From Deltaproteobacteria bacterium (GTDB lineage Bacteria > Myxococcota_A > UBA9160 > UBA4427): a stretch of 64,000 bases of DNA. A program made the translations under genes and the position numbers. Where the stretch lies: assembly GCA_029261835.1 (NCBI GenBank), contig JAJDAO010000068.1, positions 27,019 to 91,018 of the forward strand, given 5' to 3'. The notes below the pieces were generated by a model. That model was given only the letters and a program-made list of their open reading frames with translations, had not been told where the DNA came from and did not search any database. Shown piece after piece: positions 1 to 7,539 of this stretch (its first letter is position 1; every line of letters begins with the position of its first letter).

Positions 1-56
1 ACCTCCCCTTCGACTGCGATCCCGACGCGGGCTGGGTGCGCCCGCCTTCAGGGCGC

Positions 57-98
57 TTGACATAGTTTCCTTGGAATGCAATATTGCATTCCAAGGAA
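57..98 (+). promoter_or_regulatory. Promoter with a perfect 32-bp palindromic operator
   Basis: A consensus -35 box TTGACA lies at 57-62. A perfect palindrome fills 67-98: the left half is TTCCTTGGAATGCAAT and the right half (83-98) is its exact reverse complement. The best -10 candidates (around 80-85) fall inside the palindrome, so a dimeric repressor bound here would block RNA polymerase. A 6-bp GC hairpin (38-56) sits just upstream and may end an upstream transcript. The two genes at 153-1772 are the likely targets. No regulator gene adjoins the site inside the window, so the cognate protein is unknown. Confidence 0.6.
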
Positions 99-152
99 TA
101 TAGAACAATCGACCGCCCGCGCGAGAGCGGAGCGAGAGAAACGGGGATTCAC

Positions 153-596
153 ATGAAAATGGCCCGAATTGCAGTGAGCATCGCTGTCGGAGGTCTTCTG
201 CTGGTGCTGGGAGGACCGTACCTCGCGTCCGAGTTCGGGGAGGTCGTGGTGGTCGAGAGCCGCGACGCGGAAGGGCAGGCTCGGCGCACCCGCGTCTGGA
301 TCGTGGACGACGCGGACGTCGCCTGGATCCGCGGGTCGCCGAGTTCCGGCTGGGTGCAGCGCGCGCTCGCGAATCCCGAGGTCCTCATGACTCGCCGGGG
401 AAGTGAGCGGCACTTCCGCGCCGTTCCCGAGCGTGACCGTGGTACTCGAGAACGCGTGAATGCGCTGATGCGGGAGAAGTATCGCCTGCGGGACCGCTAC
501 ATCGCGCTCACGCTGGGCGATCCGGATCGAAGCGGCGTACTGCCGTTCCGGCTCGAACCCGGACGAAGCGCCTCGAGCCCGGACGAGCAGGACTGA
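153..596 (+). CDS. Small membrane-anchored protein, possibly FMN/deazaflavin split-barrel type
   Basis: About 147 residues. The start chosen is the ATG at 153, directly before a hydrophobic N-terminal segment (roughly residues 5-25) that looks like a membrane anchor or uncleaved signal. An in-frame ATG at 84 is possible but lies inside the palindromic operator. The soluble part has alternating beta strands with a VVVVES...TRVWIVDD pattern that recalls deazaflavin-dependent nitroreductase/quinone-reductase-like split barrels. That resemblance is by eye and weak. It ends 3 bases before the Acg-type nitroreductase gene and both probably share the promoter at 57-98, which supports a redox or xenobiotic role. 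Function is otherwise unknown. Confidence 0.6.
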   Translation: MKMARIAVSIAVGGLLLVLGGPYLASEFGEVVVVESRDAEGQARRTRVWIVDDADVAWIRGSPSSGWVQRALANPEVLMTRRGSERHFRAVPERDRGTRERVNALMREKYRLRDRYIALTLGDPDRSGVLPFRLEPGRSASSPDEQD

Positions 597-599
597 TCC

Positions 600-1772
600 A
601 TGCGGGTGAATCGAAGGGGATTCATCAAGGTGCTGGCAGCCGGAGGCGGCGGCACTTTCGTACCGGGGCTGTTCCCGGCATGCTCGGACCGCGCTTCCGA
701 GGCCTTCCTCGCTTGGAGCGGTCCCGGCCCCGTCACGGCAGAGCGCGATCCTCGCTGGATCGCACTCTGCTATGCGATCCTGGCGGCCAACCCGCACAAC
801 ACCCAGCCCTGGCTGGTGGAGCTACTCGAGGACCAGGCCTTCGACCTCTACGTCGATCCGTCGCGACTGCTACCCCGGACGGACCCTCGCTTTCGGCAGA
901 CGCACATCGGCCAGGGCAGCTTCCTCGAGAACGCGGACCTGGCGGCGCGCCAGCTGGGATACCGCGCGGAGATCGAGTACTTCCCTCTCGGCAGCTACGG
1001 CGAGAGCGTGGTGGAGCCGAAGCCCGTGGCCCGCGTCCGCCTGCTAGCGGATCCGAGCATCGAGAGGGATCCGCTCTTCGCCTTCCTTCTCGAGCGCGAG
1101 TCCAACAAGCGCGTCTACGACGGCTCGCCTCTCAGGGCCGCCGAGCTGCGCGCCCTCGGCCGGGCCTGCGACAGCTCGGACTACCCGCTTGCGCTGGTCG
1201 ACTCGCCCGTGCAGGTCGAGCCTCTAGCAGAGCTGATGTGGAGGGCGATGGAAGTCGAGGTTGCCGACGTGCAGCGCAACCGCGAGACGCTCGAGTGGTT
1301 CCGCTTCGACAGCCGGGAGATAGAGCTTCACCGCGACGGCTTCGGCGTGGCGCAGACGGGGATGTCGGGCCCGATGAAGTGGATCGCCGAGAGCTTCTTC
1401 CTCTCCCGCGAGCGCAGCCAGGCCGATCCGGGAAGCTTCGCCAGCGAGGCGGTGAAGCTCACGGCTCGCCAGGCCTCTTCGGCGCCCGCCTACGGCTGGA
1501 TCACCTCCACCGCGAACACCCGCCTCGACCAGGTCCGAGTGGGCCGCGCCTACCAACGGATGAACCTCGCGGCGACGGCGCACGGTCTGGCCATCGGCCC
1601 CATGACTCAGGTCCTCGAGGAGTACCCAGCCATGAGCGCGCTTCGGCAGGAGTTCCTGGAAATCGCGCAGGTGCCTCCGGGACACACAGTGCAGATGCTG
1701 TTTCGTCTGGGACGCGCCCAACCTGTGGCCCACACGCCGCGGCGCCCCGTTGCCGATCTGATCCGCGCCTGA
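600..1772 (+). CDS. Acg-family nitroreductase with Tat signal
   Basis: 390 residues. The N-terminus carries a twin-arginine motif (NRRGFIKVLAAGGGG) and a Cys near residue 28 (PACSD) that may be a lipobox, so the protein is probably exported folded with its flavin. The body has the nitroreductase-type motif NPHNTQPW near residue 62, as in FMN-binding Acg/Rv-type nitroreductases, and a large central insertion typical of the Acg branch. The family reduces or sequesters FMN; substrates are poorly known. The ATG at 600 follows the upstream stop by 3 bases, so translation is probably coupled. Family assignment is fairly secure, the biological role is not. Confidence 0.8.
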   Translation: MRVNRRGFIKVLAAGGGGTFVPGLFPACSDRASEAFLAWSGPGPVTAERDPRWIALCYAILAANPHNTQPWLVELLEDQAFDLYVDPSRLLPRTDPRFRQTHIGQGSFLENADLAARQLGYRAEIEYFPLGSYGESVVEPKPVARVRLLADPSIERDPLFAFLLERESNKRVYDGSPLRAAELRALGRACDSSDYPLALVDSPVQVEPLAELMWRAMEVEVADVQRNRETLEWFRFDSREIELHRDGFGVAQTGMSGPMKWIAESFFLSRERSQADPGSFASEAVKLTARQASSAPAYGWITSTANTRLDQVRVGRAYQRMNLAATAHGLAIGPMTQVLEEYPAMSALRQEFLEIAQVPPGHTVQMLFRLGRAQPVAHTPRRPVADLIRA

Positions 1773-1930
1773 CCCGCCCGCGTGACGGCTATCTCTGCGT
1801 CGCAACGGGCGCTGGGAGTCATGACGGGGCACGCTGATATCGCCGCGGTTTATCAGTGCGGAGGGGCGCTTTTCCTCCTAGGCTTGGGGTGGGCGGGGGC
1901 TGCCGAGAAACCACGAACCGGGAGCCCACA

Positions 1931-2539
1931 ATGAATCCTCGAAAACCACAGAGCCGATCCACACGAGTGCAGCGATTGCTCGCGCTTGTGCTTCCCTTGG
2001 CGATCGCAGCGCTCGCCAGCGAAGCCCAAGCTCAGGGTGCGTTCCGCTACGCAGGCGCGCCCGTGCACCCCGCCTGCGTCCACGCGCTGGCCATGAACCA
2101 AGCGGACGACTTCCCGGTCGCGACTGCGGTGAGCCTCGAGGGGTGCCGCGCCAGCCCGCGCTCCAAGAGTGAGGTCCGGTATGAAGGGCAGCTCGCCGTG
2201 TTCGAGGACGATGCCCTTCTGGGCGGGGGCTCCTTCGGCTATCACGAGCTCACCCAGCTCGACAACGGGCTCTTCGGTCTCGCCATTCGCCGCGTCCTTC
2301 CCAACGGCGAAGAGCGCGTGAGCCTCGCCGCCGTCAAGATGGTCGACCGCCCGATGATCCGACACGGACGGATCGTCCACTTGCAGCAGCTCGAGCTGCT
2401 CGGCGAGCTCTGGATCCCCGACATGCAGCTGATGAGTTTCAAGAGTATGGGGAACATCGTCCACTTCAGCGCCGGAGTGGGACCCGACAGGGTCGAGCGC
2501 ACGGTCGACTTCACCCGCCTCGGCAGGATGCGGAAGTAG
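1931..2539 (+). CDS. Secreted protein of unknown function
   Basis: 202 residues from the ATG at 1931. An ORF extends to 1856, but the codons before 1931 lack protein-like character and a signal peptide begins right after this ATG (basic start, hydrophobic core LALVLPLAIAALA, then AQAQ cleavage region). The mature part contains two cysteines near its start (HPAC, EGC) and no domain I recognise. It is predicted to be periplasmic or extracellular. It converges on the arylsulfatase gene with 20 bases between stops. I do not recognise a function. Confidence 0.65.
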   Translation: MNPRKPQSRSTRVQRLLALVLPLAIAALASEAQAQGAFRYAGAPVHPACVHALAMNQADDFPVATAVSLEGCRASPRSKSEVRYEGQLAVFEDDALLGGGSFGYHELTQLDNGLFGLAIRRVLPNGEERVSLAAVKMVDRPMIRHGRIVHLQQLELLGELWIPDMQLMSFKSMGNIVHFSAGVGPDRVERTVDFTRLGRMRK

Positions 2540-2559
2540 GCCCGCGCGCAAGGCCTGAC

Positions 2560-4128
2560 TCAGCGCTCTGCGGGCGCCCAGCCCGAGCGGCTCGTCTCCT
2601 CGAGTCGCTCGAGTTCTCTGCGCGTCGCTTCGTCCACCAGCACACCGCGCTCTGCTGTGGCGTCGATCAGGGCTTTGGAGAAGGGCAGCTCGTTCTTCCA
2701 GCTCGGCTGCAGGAGCCGGGAGGGTGTCACGGCTTCGGCCCAGTCGTGGGGGGCGACCCAACCGGGATGGGGCACCAGCGTGCCGCGGAGCCCCGCCATC
2801 GGGTGTAGGCTCCGCCAGTCTCGGATCTTCTGCGCCAACCGTTGCGCGACTTCCGGATGTTGCTCCGAAAGATCGGTCTGCTCCAGGGGATCTTCTTCGA
2901 TCTCGAAGAGGAGGGTCCTGACCCGCGTTTCGGTCTGCCCTTCTCGCACGATCTGCACGAGCTTCCAAGAACCGTCGATGACGGCCAGATGGATCATACC
3001 GGGCAGCGGGATCTCGGATGCGAAGAAGATGGGCTCCCGCTCCGGCGCAGCTTCTCCATTGCTGATGGCTGTCCACATGTCGATGCCATCCAGCGGCCGG
3101 TCCTGCACGAGAGGGACCCCGGCTGCCGATGCGAGGGTCGGAAGGACGTCCATTACGCTGATCAAGTGATCGATCTGGGCTCCCGCTGTCAGATGGCCGG
3201 GCCAGCGCACAACGGCGGGCACGCGGATTCCTCCTTCGAAGGTCTCGCCCTTCTGGCCTCGCAGCGGTGCGTTGTTTCCTCCGAAGCTGCGGAAGCCGCC
3301 GTTGTCGCTGAAGAAGAGCACCAGCGTGTGATCGGCAATGCCCTGCCGCTCGAGGCTGTCGAGAATGGCTCCCACGGCTCGGTCCATTTCGTCCACCATG
3401 GCCGCATAGGTGCGTCGGTAGTTCTTCTCCGGCAGGTGGGCGTAGCGGTCCACGGCCTCTTCGGGGGCCTGCATGGGACTGTGGGGAGCGGTAAAGGCTA
3501 CGTAGAGAAAGAAGGGGCGATCCGAATCCCGCTGCTCGATGAAGCGAACCGACTCCCGGGCCTGGACGTGCGTCAGGTACTGGCCCTCCAGACGCACCGA
3601 CTTGCCGTTCTGCTGTAGATCGTGGGCACCTTCTCTCTCGTGGGCGAAGTAGTCGGTATTGGTATGAAGGTGCCCGTGAAAGCTCTCGAAGCCATGGGCG
3701 TTGGGCAGCTGGTGTTGCTGCGTGTGCCCGAGATGCCACTTGCCTACGAGGCCCGTCTGATAGCCCGCATCCTTGAAGGCGCCTGCAATCGTGTACGCAC
3801 CCGGCGGAAGACCGCCGTTGTACCAGGGGTGGATCTGGTCGTAGGCCATGCCTAGCTTCAGGGGATCGCGGCCCGTCATCAGGGCAGCGCGCGTGGGCGA
3901 GCAGATGGGCGCTGAGTAGAAGCGCTCAAGTCGGACGCCCTCTTCGGCCAGGCGGTCGATGTTCGGGGTCTGGATCTCACTGCCCCGGTAACCGACATCC
4001 GCCCAACCCAGGTCATCGGCCAACAGGATGAGCACGTTGGGACGGGCCGGCGCGCCGGGAGCGGCATGGCCCGTGGATGCAAGCAGGGCAAGCAGGGAAA
4101 GCAGCATGGCAAGGACGATGACGCGCAT
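2560..4128 (-). CDS. Exported arylsulfatase (formylglycine type)
   Basis: 522 residues with a signal peptide (hydrophobic run at 3-17, cleavage near AHA/A at 21-24). The metal-binding pair DD at 38-39 and the signature C76-S-P-T-R identify a type I sulfatase whose Cys76 is converted to formylglycine by a sulfatase-modifying enzyme. The family hydrolyses sulfate esters in the periplasm or outside the cell. The usual downstream elements are present: GKWHLGH, the SPMQAP region and FFSDNGG, which supplies metal ligands. No formylglycine-generating enzyme is encoded in the window. The gene diverges from the LLM oxidoreductase across about 170 bases. Confidence 0.93.
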   Translation of the reverse strand: MRVIVLAMLLSLLALLASTGHAAPGAPARPNVLILLADDLGWADVGYRGSEIQTPNIDRLAEEGVRLERFYSAPICSPTRAALMTGRDPLKLGMAYDQIHPWYNGGLPPGAYTIAGAFKDAGYQTGLVGKWHLGHTQQHQLPNAHGFESFHGHLHTNTDYFAHEREGAHDLQQNGKSVRLEGQYLTHVQARESVRFIEQRDSDRPFFLYVAFTAPHSPMQAPEEAVDRYAHLPEKNYRRTYAAMVDEMDRAVGAILDSLERQGIADHTLVLFFSDNGGFRSFGGNNAPLRGQKGETFEGGIRVPAVVRWPGHLTAGAQIDHLISVMDVLPTLASAAGVPLVQDRPLDGIDMWTAISNGEAAPEREPIFFASEIPLPGMIHLAVIDGSWKLVQIVREGQTETRVRTLLFEIEEDPLEQTDLSEQHPEVAQRLAQKIRDWRSLHPMAGLRGTLVPHPGWVAPHDWAEAVTPSRLLQPSWKNELPFSKALIDATAERGVLVDEATRRELERLEETSRSGWAPAER

Positions 4129-4301
4129 CAGACCGATTCCTCCTGGTCATCGATTCTGCGCGAGCGCCGCGCCGCTGGCAAGCACGTCGCGGCGGCGATC
4201 GGGAACCGGTGGCACAATTGGGGTTGCCCCGCCGCACAGTCTCACGCAAGCGCTCCTCCCTCACCTCGCAGACCCAAGAGAACGTCAAGCGGAGATCCCT
4301 C

Positions 4302-5195
4302 ATGAAGCTCGGCATCCAACCTCTGTTCTCCCGCGGCTATATCGACAACCCGCAATGGGTGAGAGAATTCGCTCAGATGGTGGAGGCGGAGGGCTGCGAA
4401 TCGATTTGGGCGGTCGAGCACGTCTTGGTCGCCGAGGACTACGAGCCGAAGTACCCCTACTCCCAAGATGGCCGGATGCCCGCCACGGATGACACGGTGA
4501 TGCCCGACCCACTCGAGTGGCTCGCCTATGTCGCCGGTGCGACGAGCACGATTCGCCTGGGCACCAGCGTGATGGTCGTCTCGCAACACAGCCCGGTCAT
4601 TCTGGCCAAGCGCGTGGCGACGCTCGACAACTTGAGCGCTGGCCGTGTGCTGCTGGGTGCGGGTATGGGTTGGCAGAAGGAGGAATACGAGGCGATCGGC
4701 ATCCCCTACGAAGAGCGCGCTAAGCGCCTGGACGATCACATCGCCGCTATGCGCGCCCTGTGGCAACCCGGCGCCGCGAGCTACGAAGGTGAGTTCACTC
4801 GGTTTCGGCGCGCGCTCTGCGATCCCAAGCCCGCGCAAGCGGGAGGCGTCCCCGTCATCATCGGCGGAAGCAGTACAGCCGCCGCCTGTCGCGCGGGGCG
4901 CATCGGCGACGGCTTCTACCCCTACGCAATCTCGCCGGAAGATCTCGCCTCACGCGTGGAAGAGATGCGGGCGGCGGCGCAAGCGTGCGACCGCAACCCC
5001 AACGCCATCGAGCTCACGGTTTGGCCGGGCTGTTGGCAACCGGGGGCCGCCTTCGACGTCGACATCCTCGAGCGCTACGCGGCCTGCGGGGTCACCCGCT
5101 TCGTCGTGAACGCCTATGAAGCCGGCGGCTTCGAGATGGCCGACTTCCGCCGCATGATTCGAACTCTGCATGGCCTTCTGGATCAGGTGGGCTAA
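4302..5195 (+). CDS. LLM-class (luciferase-like) F420/FMN-dependent oxidoreductase
   Basis: 297 residues. The ATG at 4302 is chosen because the conserved family start (MKLGIQPLFSRG) begins there and a GGAG-type ribosome site precedes it; the ORF runs further upstream without family sequence. Typical luciferase-like TIM-barrel features are visible: the AEGCESIWAVEH segment, the TIRLGTSV strand, and GRVLLGAGMGWQKEEYEAIG followed by the RRAKRLDDHIAAMRALW-like helix. Members use F420 or FMN to oxidise or reduce diverse substrates. The sequence pattern fits the F420-using mycobacterial Rv2161c-like group, but cofactor choice cannot be decided by eye. Confidence 0.88.
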   Translation: MKLGIQPLFSRGYIDNPQWVREFAQMVEAEGCESIWAVEHVLVAEDYEPKYPYSQDGRMPATDDTVMPDPLEWLAYVAGATSTIRLGTSVMVVSQHSPVILAKRVATLDNLSAGRVLLGAGMGWQKEEYEAIGIPYEERAKRLDDHIAAMRALWQPGAASYEGEFTRFRRALCDPKPAQAGGVPVIIGGSSTAAACRAGRIGDGFYPYAISPEDLASRVEEMRAAAQACDRNPNAIELTVWPGCWQPGAAFDVDILERYAACGVTRFVVNAYEAGGFEMADFRRMIRTLHGLLDQVG

Positions 5196-5320
5196 CCCGT
5201 GAGAACGATCTGCATCTTGGGACGAGATTGAGCCGCACAGGCGCAGACGCAGCATCGAGTGCGCACGGGGGCATCCGACTGCCCAGCCGGATCGCGATGC
5301 CGCTGTGTTAGGGTCTCGGT

Positions 5321-7516
5321 GTGCAGTACTGGGTGTCGTGGCTTCTGATCCCGCTCGGACTGGCGAGCGCCCTCTGCGGATGCTCTTCGCGCGAGTCCGA
5401 GGACGTCTCGCCGGGCTGCTATGGGCGCGCCATCCGGCCGGACGAGCTGCCGGCCTCCTTGCGACTGGATCCGCTCCCCAAGGAGCAGCGACCCGTCTTC
5501 GCCGATGACGTGCGGATGCGGGAGGTCGGCGGAGAGTCCCGGCCGGCGCTGCCCGGGGTGCGGCCGGGGGACGCATTCCGTCGGCTCGATCTCGAGCTGC
5601 CGCGGGATGCCAGGGCGCCCTTTCGCAGGCGCATCGATCTCGCCGGGGGACGCTACCAGAGAGCCGAGCAGGTTCTGATCGCCCCTCGAATTCACACCGC
5701 CGAGTGGCAGTCGCTCCGCCCCGTCTACGCGACGATCGAGCGTGACGCCGAAGGGCGGTACGCCATGCTCGAGCTGAATCTCTCGCCCTTCTCGACGCAC
5801 CGCGGGTCCGCAAAGATCATTGCCACGGTCTACGTGGTGCCGGACTCTCGCAGGGTCCTTCATGAAACCGCGCCGCTCGAACTCCCGACGCGCTCCGCCT
5901 GGCTCGCCTTTGCGCTCGGCATTCCAGAAGCGGCTCGGCCATTGGGCCCGATCCGCTTCGAGCTCTCCGCGTGCCGCGGCGAGCAGTGTCGCTGCCTCCA
6001 TCAGGAGGTGGTCGACCCGGCCACAGAGAACGGCCGAGAGTGGCAGGAGCGGCGGCTGCCTCTCGAGGGGCTCGAAGGACAAGGCGTGAGACTTCGGTTC
6101 ACGAGCGAAGCGATCGGACCGGAACCGACGAGCGTCTCGCTGGGACAGTGGACCCGACCGCGTCTCCTGAAGGAAGGCGGGGCCCGCGGCGCTGGGGAGC
6201 GCAACCTGCTGTTGATCTCCCTCGATACCCTGGCGGCGCGTCACATCGAAGCGTATGGATACGGGCGCCGAACGAGCCCCTTCATGAGCGGAGAGCTTGC
6301 TCGCCGTGGCGTGCTCTTCGAGCAGGGGGTGGCTGCTTCGACCACCACGGCGCCCTCGCACATGACCTTGTTCACGTCCTTGCCACCCTCGGTTCACACC
6401 GTCGCGTCGAATCTTCGGGATAGCGGTCTGCCAGAGGGCGTGCCGACGCTGGCCAGCACACTGCGCGATGCGGGCTATGCCACGGGCTCCATCAACGAGA
6501 ACGGTGCCTTGAGCCGGCGGACAGGCTTCGGTCGTGGCTTCGACTTCTATCTCGAGCGAACAGGGGCCACCTTCATGCATCCCGAGGGCTTCGTGAAGGA
6601 GGTCTTCACGAGCGGTCTCCGGTTCATGGAGCGCCACCGCGGCGAGCGCTTCTTTCTCTTTCTCCACACCTACGAGGTCCACGATCCCTACACGCCCCCG
6701 CCCGCCTATGCCCGGCTCTTCGAAGAAGCCGATGACCCCGGTCATCCCGACAACATCGAGATCGGGGCGCGGCGCGCGAAGCTGTTTCCGGTCCACTATG
6801 ACCGGGAGATTCGTCACGTGGACGACGCGCTGCGCGAGCTGTTCTCGCGCATGGAGACGGCCGGGCTCCTCGAGAACACGCTGGTCGTGGTCACATCGGA
6901 TCACGGAGAGGCCTTTCTCGAGCACGGATTGATGGGCCATGGCAGCGATGTCTACCAGGAAGCCGTGCACATCCCTCTCTTCATGATGGGGCCGGGTGTG
7001 CCAGAGGGGCTGCGCATTCGCGCACCTGTGGGGCTGATCGACGTCATGCCCACGACCCTGGACTGGCTGAACGTGTCGCCGCCCGCGGACCTGATGGGCC
7101 AGAGCTTCGCCCCGTTACTGAGAGGCGAGGACAGCCAGCAGCGCTTCATGAATCGCGTGCTGGTGAGCGAGGCGTGGCATCCGTGGGGTGGCGCCAAGGG
7201 AAAGCGGGCGGACATCGAAGCGCCGGTGATCGCCGTGCGCCGCGGCGAGTACAAGCTGATCCGAACCAAGTGGTCCGATGGACCGCGCTACGAATTCTAC
7301 GACCTGTCGAAGGACCCCGTCGAAGCGCAGGATCGATACGATCCGGCAGACCCACGAGTCGCCGAGCTGCAGCGCCTGGCCGACGCCTACGAGGAGGCCA
7401 GCGCAAGGATCGTCCGCGCGCGCGGGTTCCCCCCGCTCATCGCGGAGCGGGCGACCTTGGAGGACGTGGCGCCCGATCGGCGTGAGGCGCTGAAGGCCCT
7501 CGGTTACATCGAGTGA
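5321..7516 (+). CDS. Sulfatase-like lipoprotein hydrolase
   Basis: 731 residues from a GTG start. The N-terminus has a lipoprotein signal with lipobox LASALCGC, so the protein is membrane-tethered. Residues to about 300 are beta-rich and not recognised. From about 300 an alkaline-phosphatase-superfamily sulfatase domain follows: LLLISLDTLAARH (metal Asp), TTTAPSHMTLFTSLPPS (nucleophile region), HTYEVHDPYTPP, and VTSDHGEAF with the second metal site. The nucleophile motif is Thr-type (TxAPSH) rather than C-x-P-x-R, so formylglycine chemistry is unlikely; phosphodiester or phosphonate substrates are plausible. It converges on the CocE-type hydrolase gene. Confidence 0.85.
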   Translation: MQYWVSWLLIPLGLASALCGCSSRESEDVSPGCYGRAIRPDELPASLRLDPLPKEQRPVFADDVRMREVGGESRPALPGVRPGDAFRRLDLELPRDARAPFRRRIDLAGGRYQRAEQVLIAPRIHTAEWQSLRPVYATIERDAEGRYAMLELNLSPFSTHRGSAKIIATVYVVPDSRRVLHETAPLELPTRSAWLAFALGIPEAARPLGPIRFELSACRGEQCRCLHQEVVDPATENGREWQERRLPLEGLEGQGVRLRFTSEAIGPEPTSVSLGQWTRPRLLKEGGARGAGERNLLLISLDTLAARHIEAYGYGRRTSPFMSGELARRGVLFEQGVAASTTTAPSHMTLFTSLPPSVHTVASNLRDSGLPEGVPTLASTLRDAGYATGSINENGALSRRTGFGRGFDFYLERTGATFMHPEGFVKEVFTSGLRFMERHRGERFFLFLHTYEVHDPYTPPPAYARLFEEADDPGHPDNIEIGARRAKLFPVHYDREIRHVDDALRELFSRMETAGLLENTLVVVTSDHGEAFLEHGLMGHGSDVYQEAVHIPLFMMGPGVPEGLRIRAPVGLIDVMPTTLDWLNVSPPADLMGQSFAPLLRGEDSQQRFMNRVLVSEAWHPWGGAKGKRADIEAPVIAVRRGEYKLIRTKWSDGPRYEFYDLSKDPVEAQDRYDPADPRVAELQRLADAYEEASARIVRARGFPPLIAERATLEDVAPDRREALKALGYIE

Positions 7517-7539
7517 CGTCTCCGATGCCCTTCGATTGT

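Noticed and set aside
48..797. Long minus-strand ORF opposite the first two genes
   Set aside because: Antisense shadow of high-GC coding DNA; no family pattern and it crosses the palindromic promoter.
1853..3739. 628-codon minus-strand ORF
   Set aside because: Overlaps the well-supported arylsulfatase in another frame and reads as Arg/Pro-rich shadow.
5192..6970. 592-codon minus-strand ORF
   Set aside because: Antisense to the sulfatase-like lipoprotein; no recognisable domain or start context.
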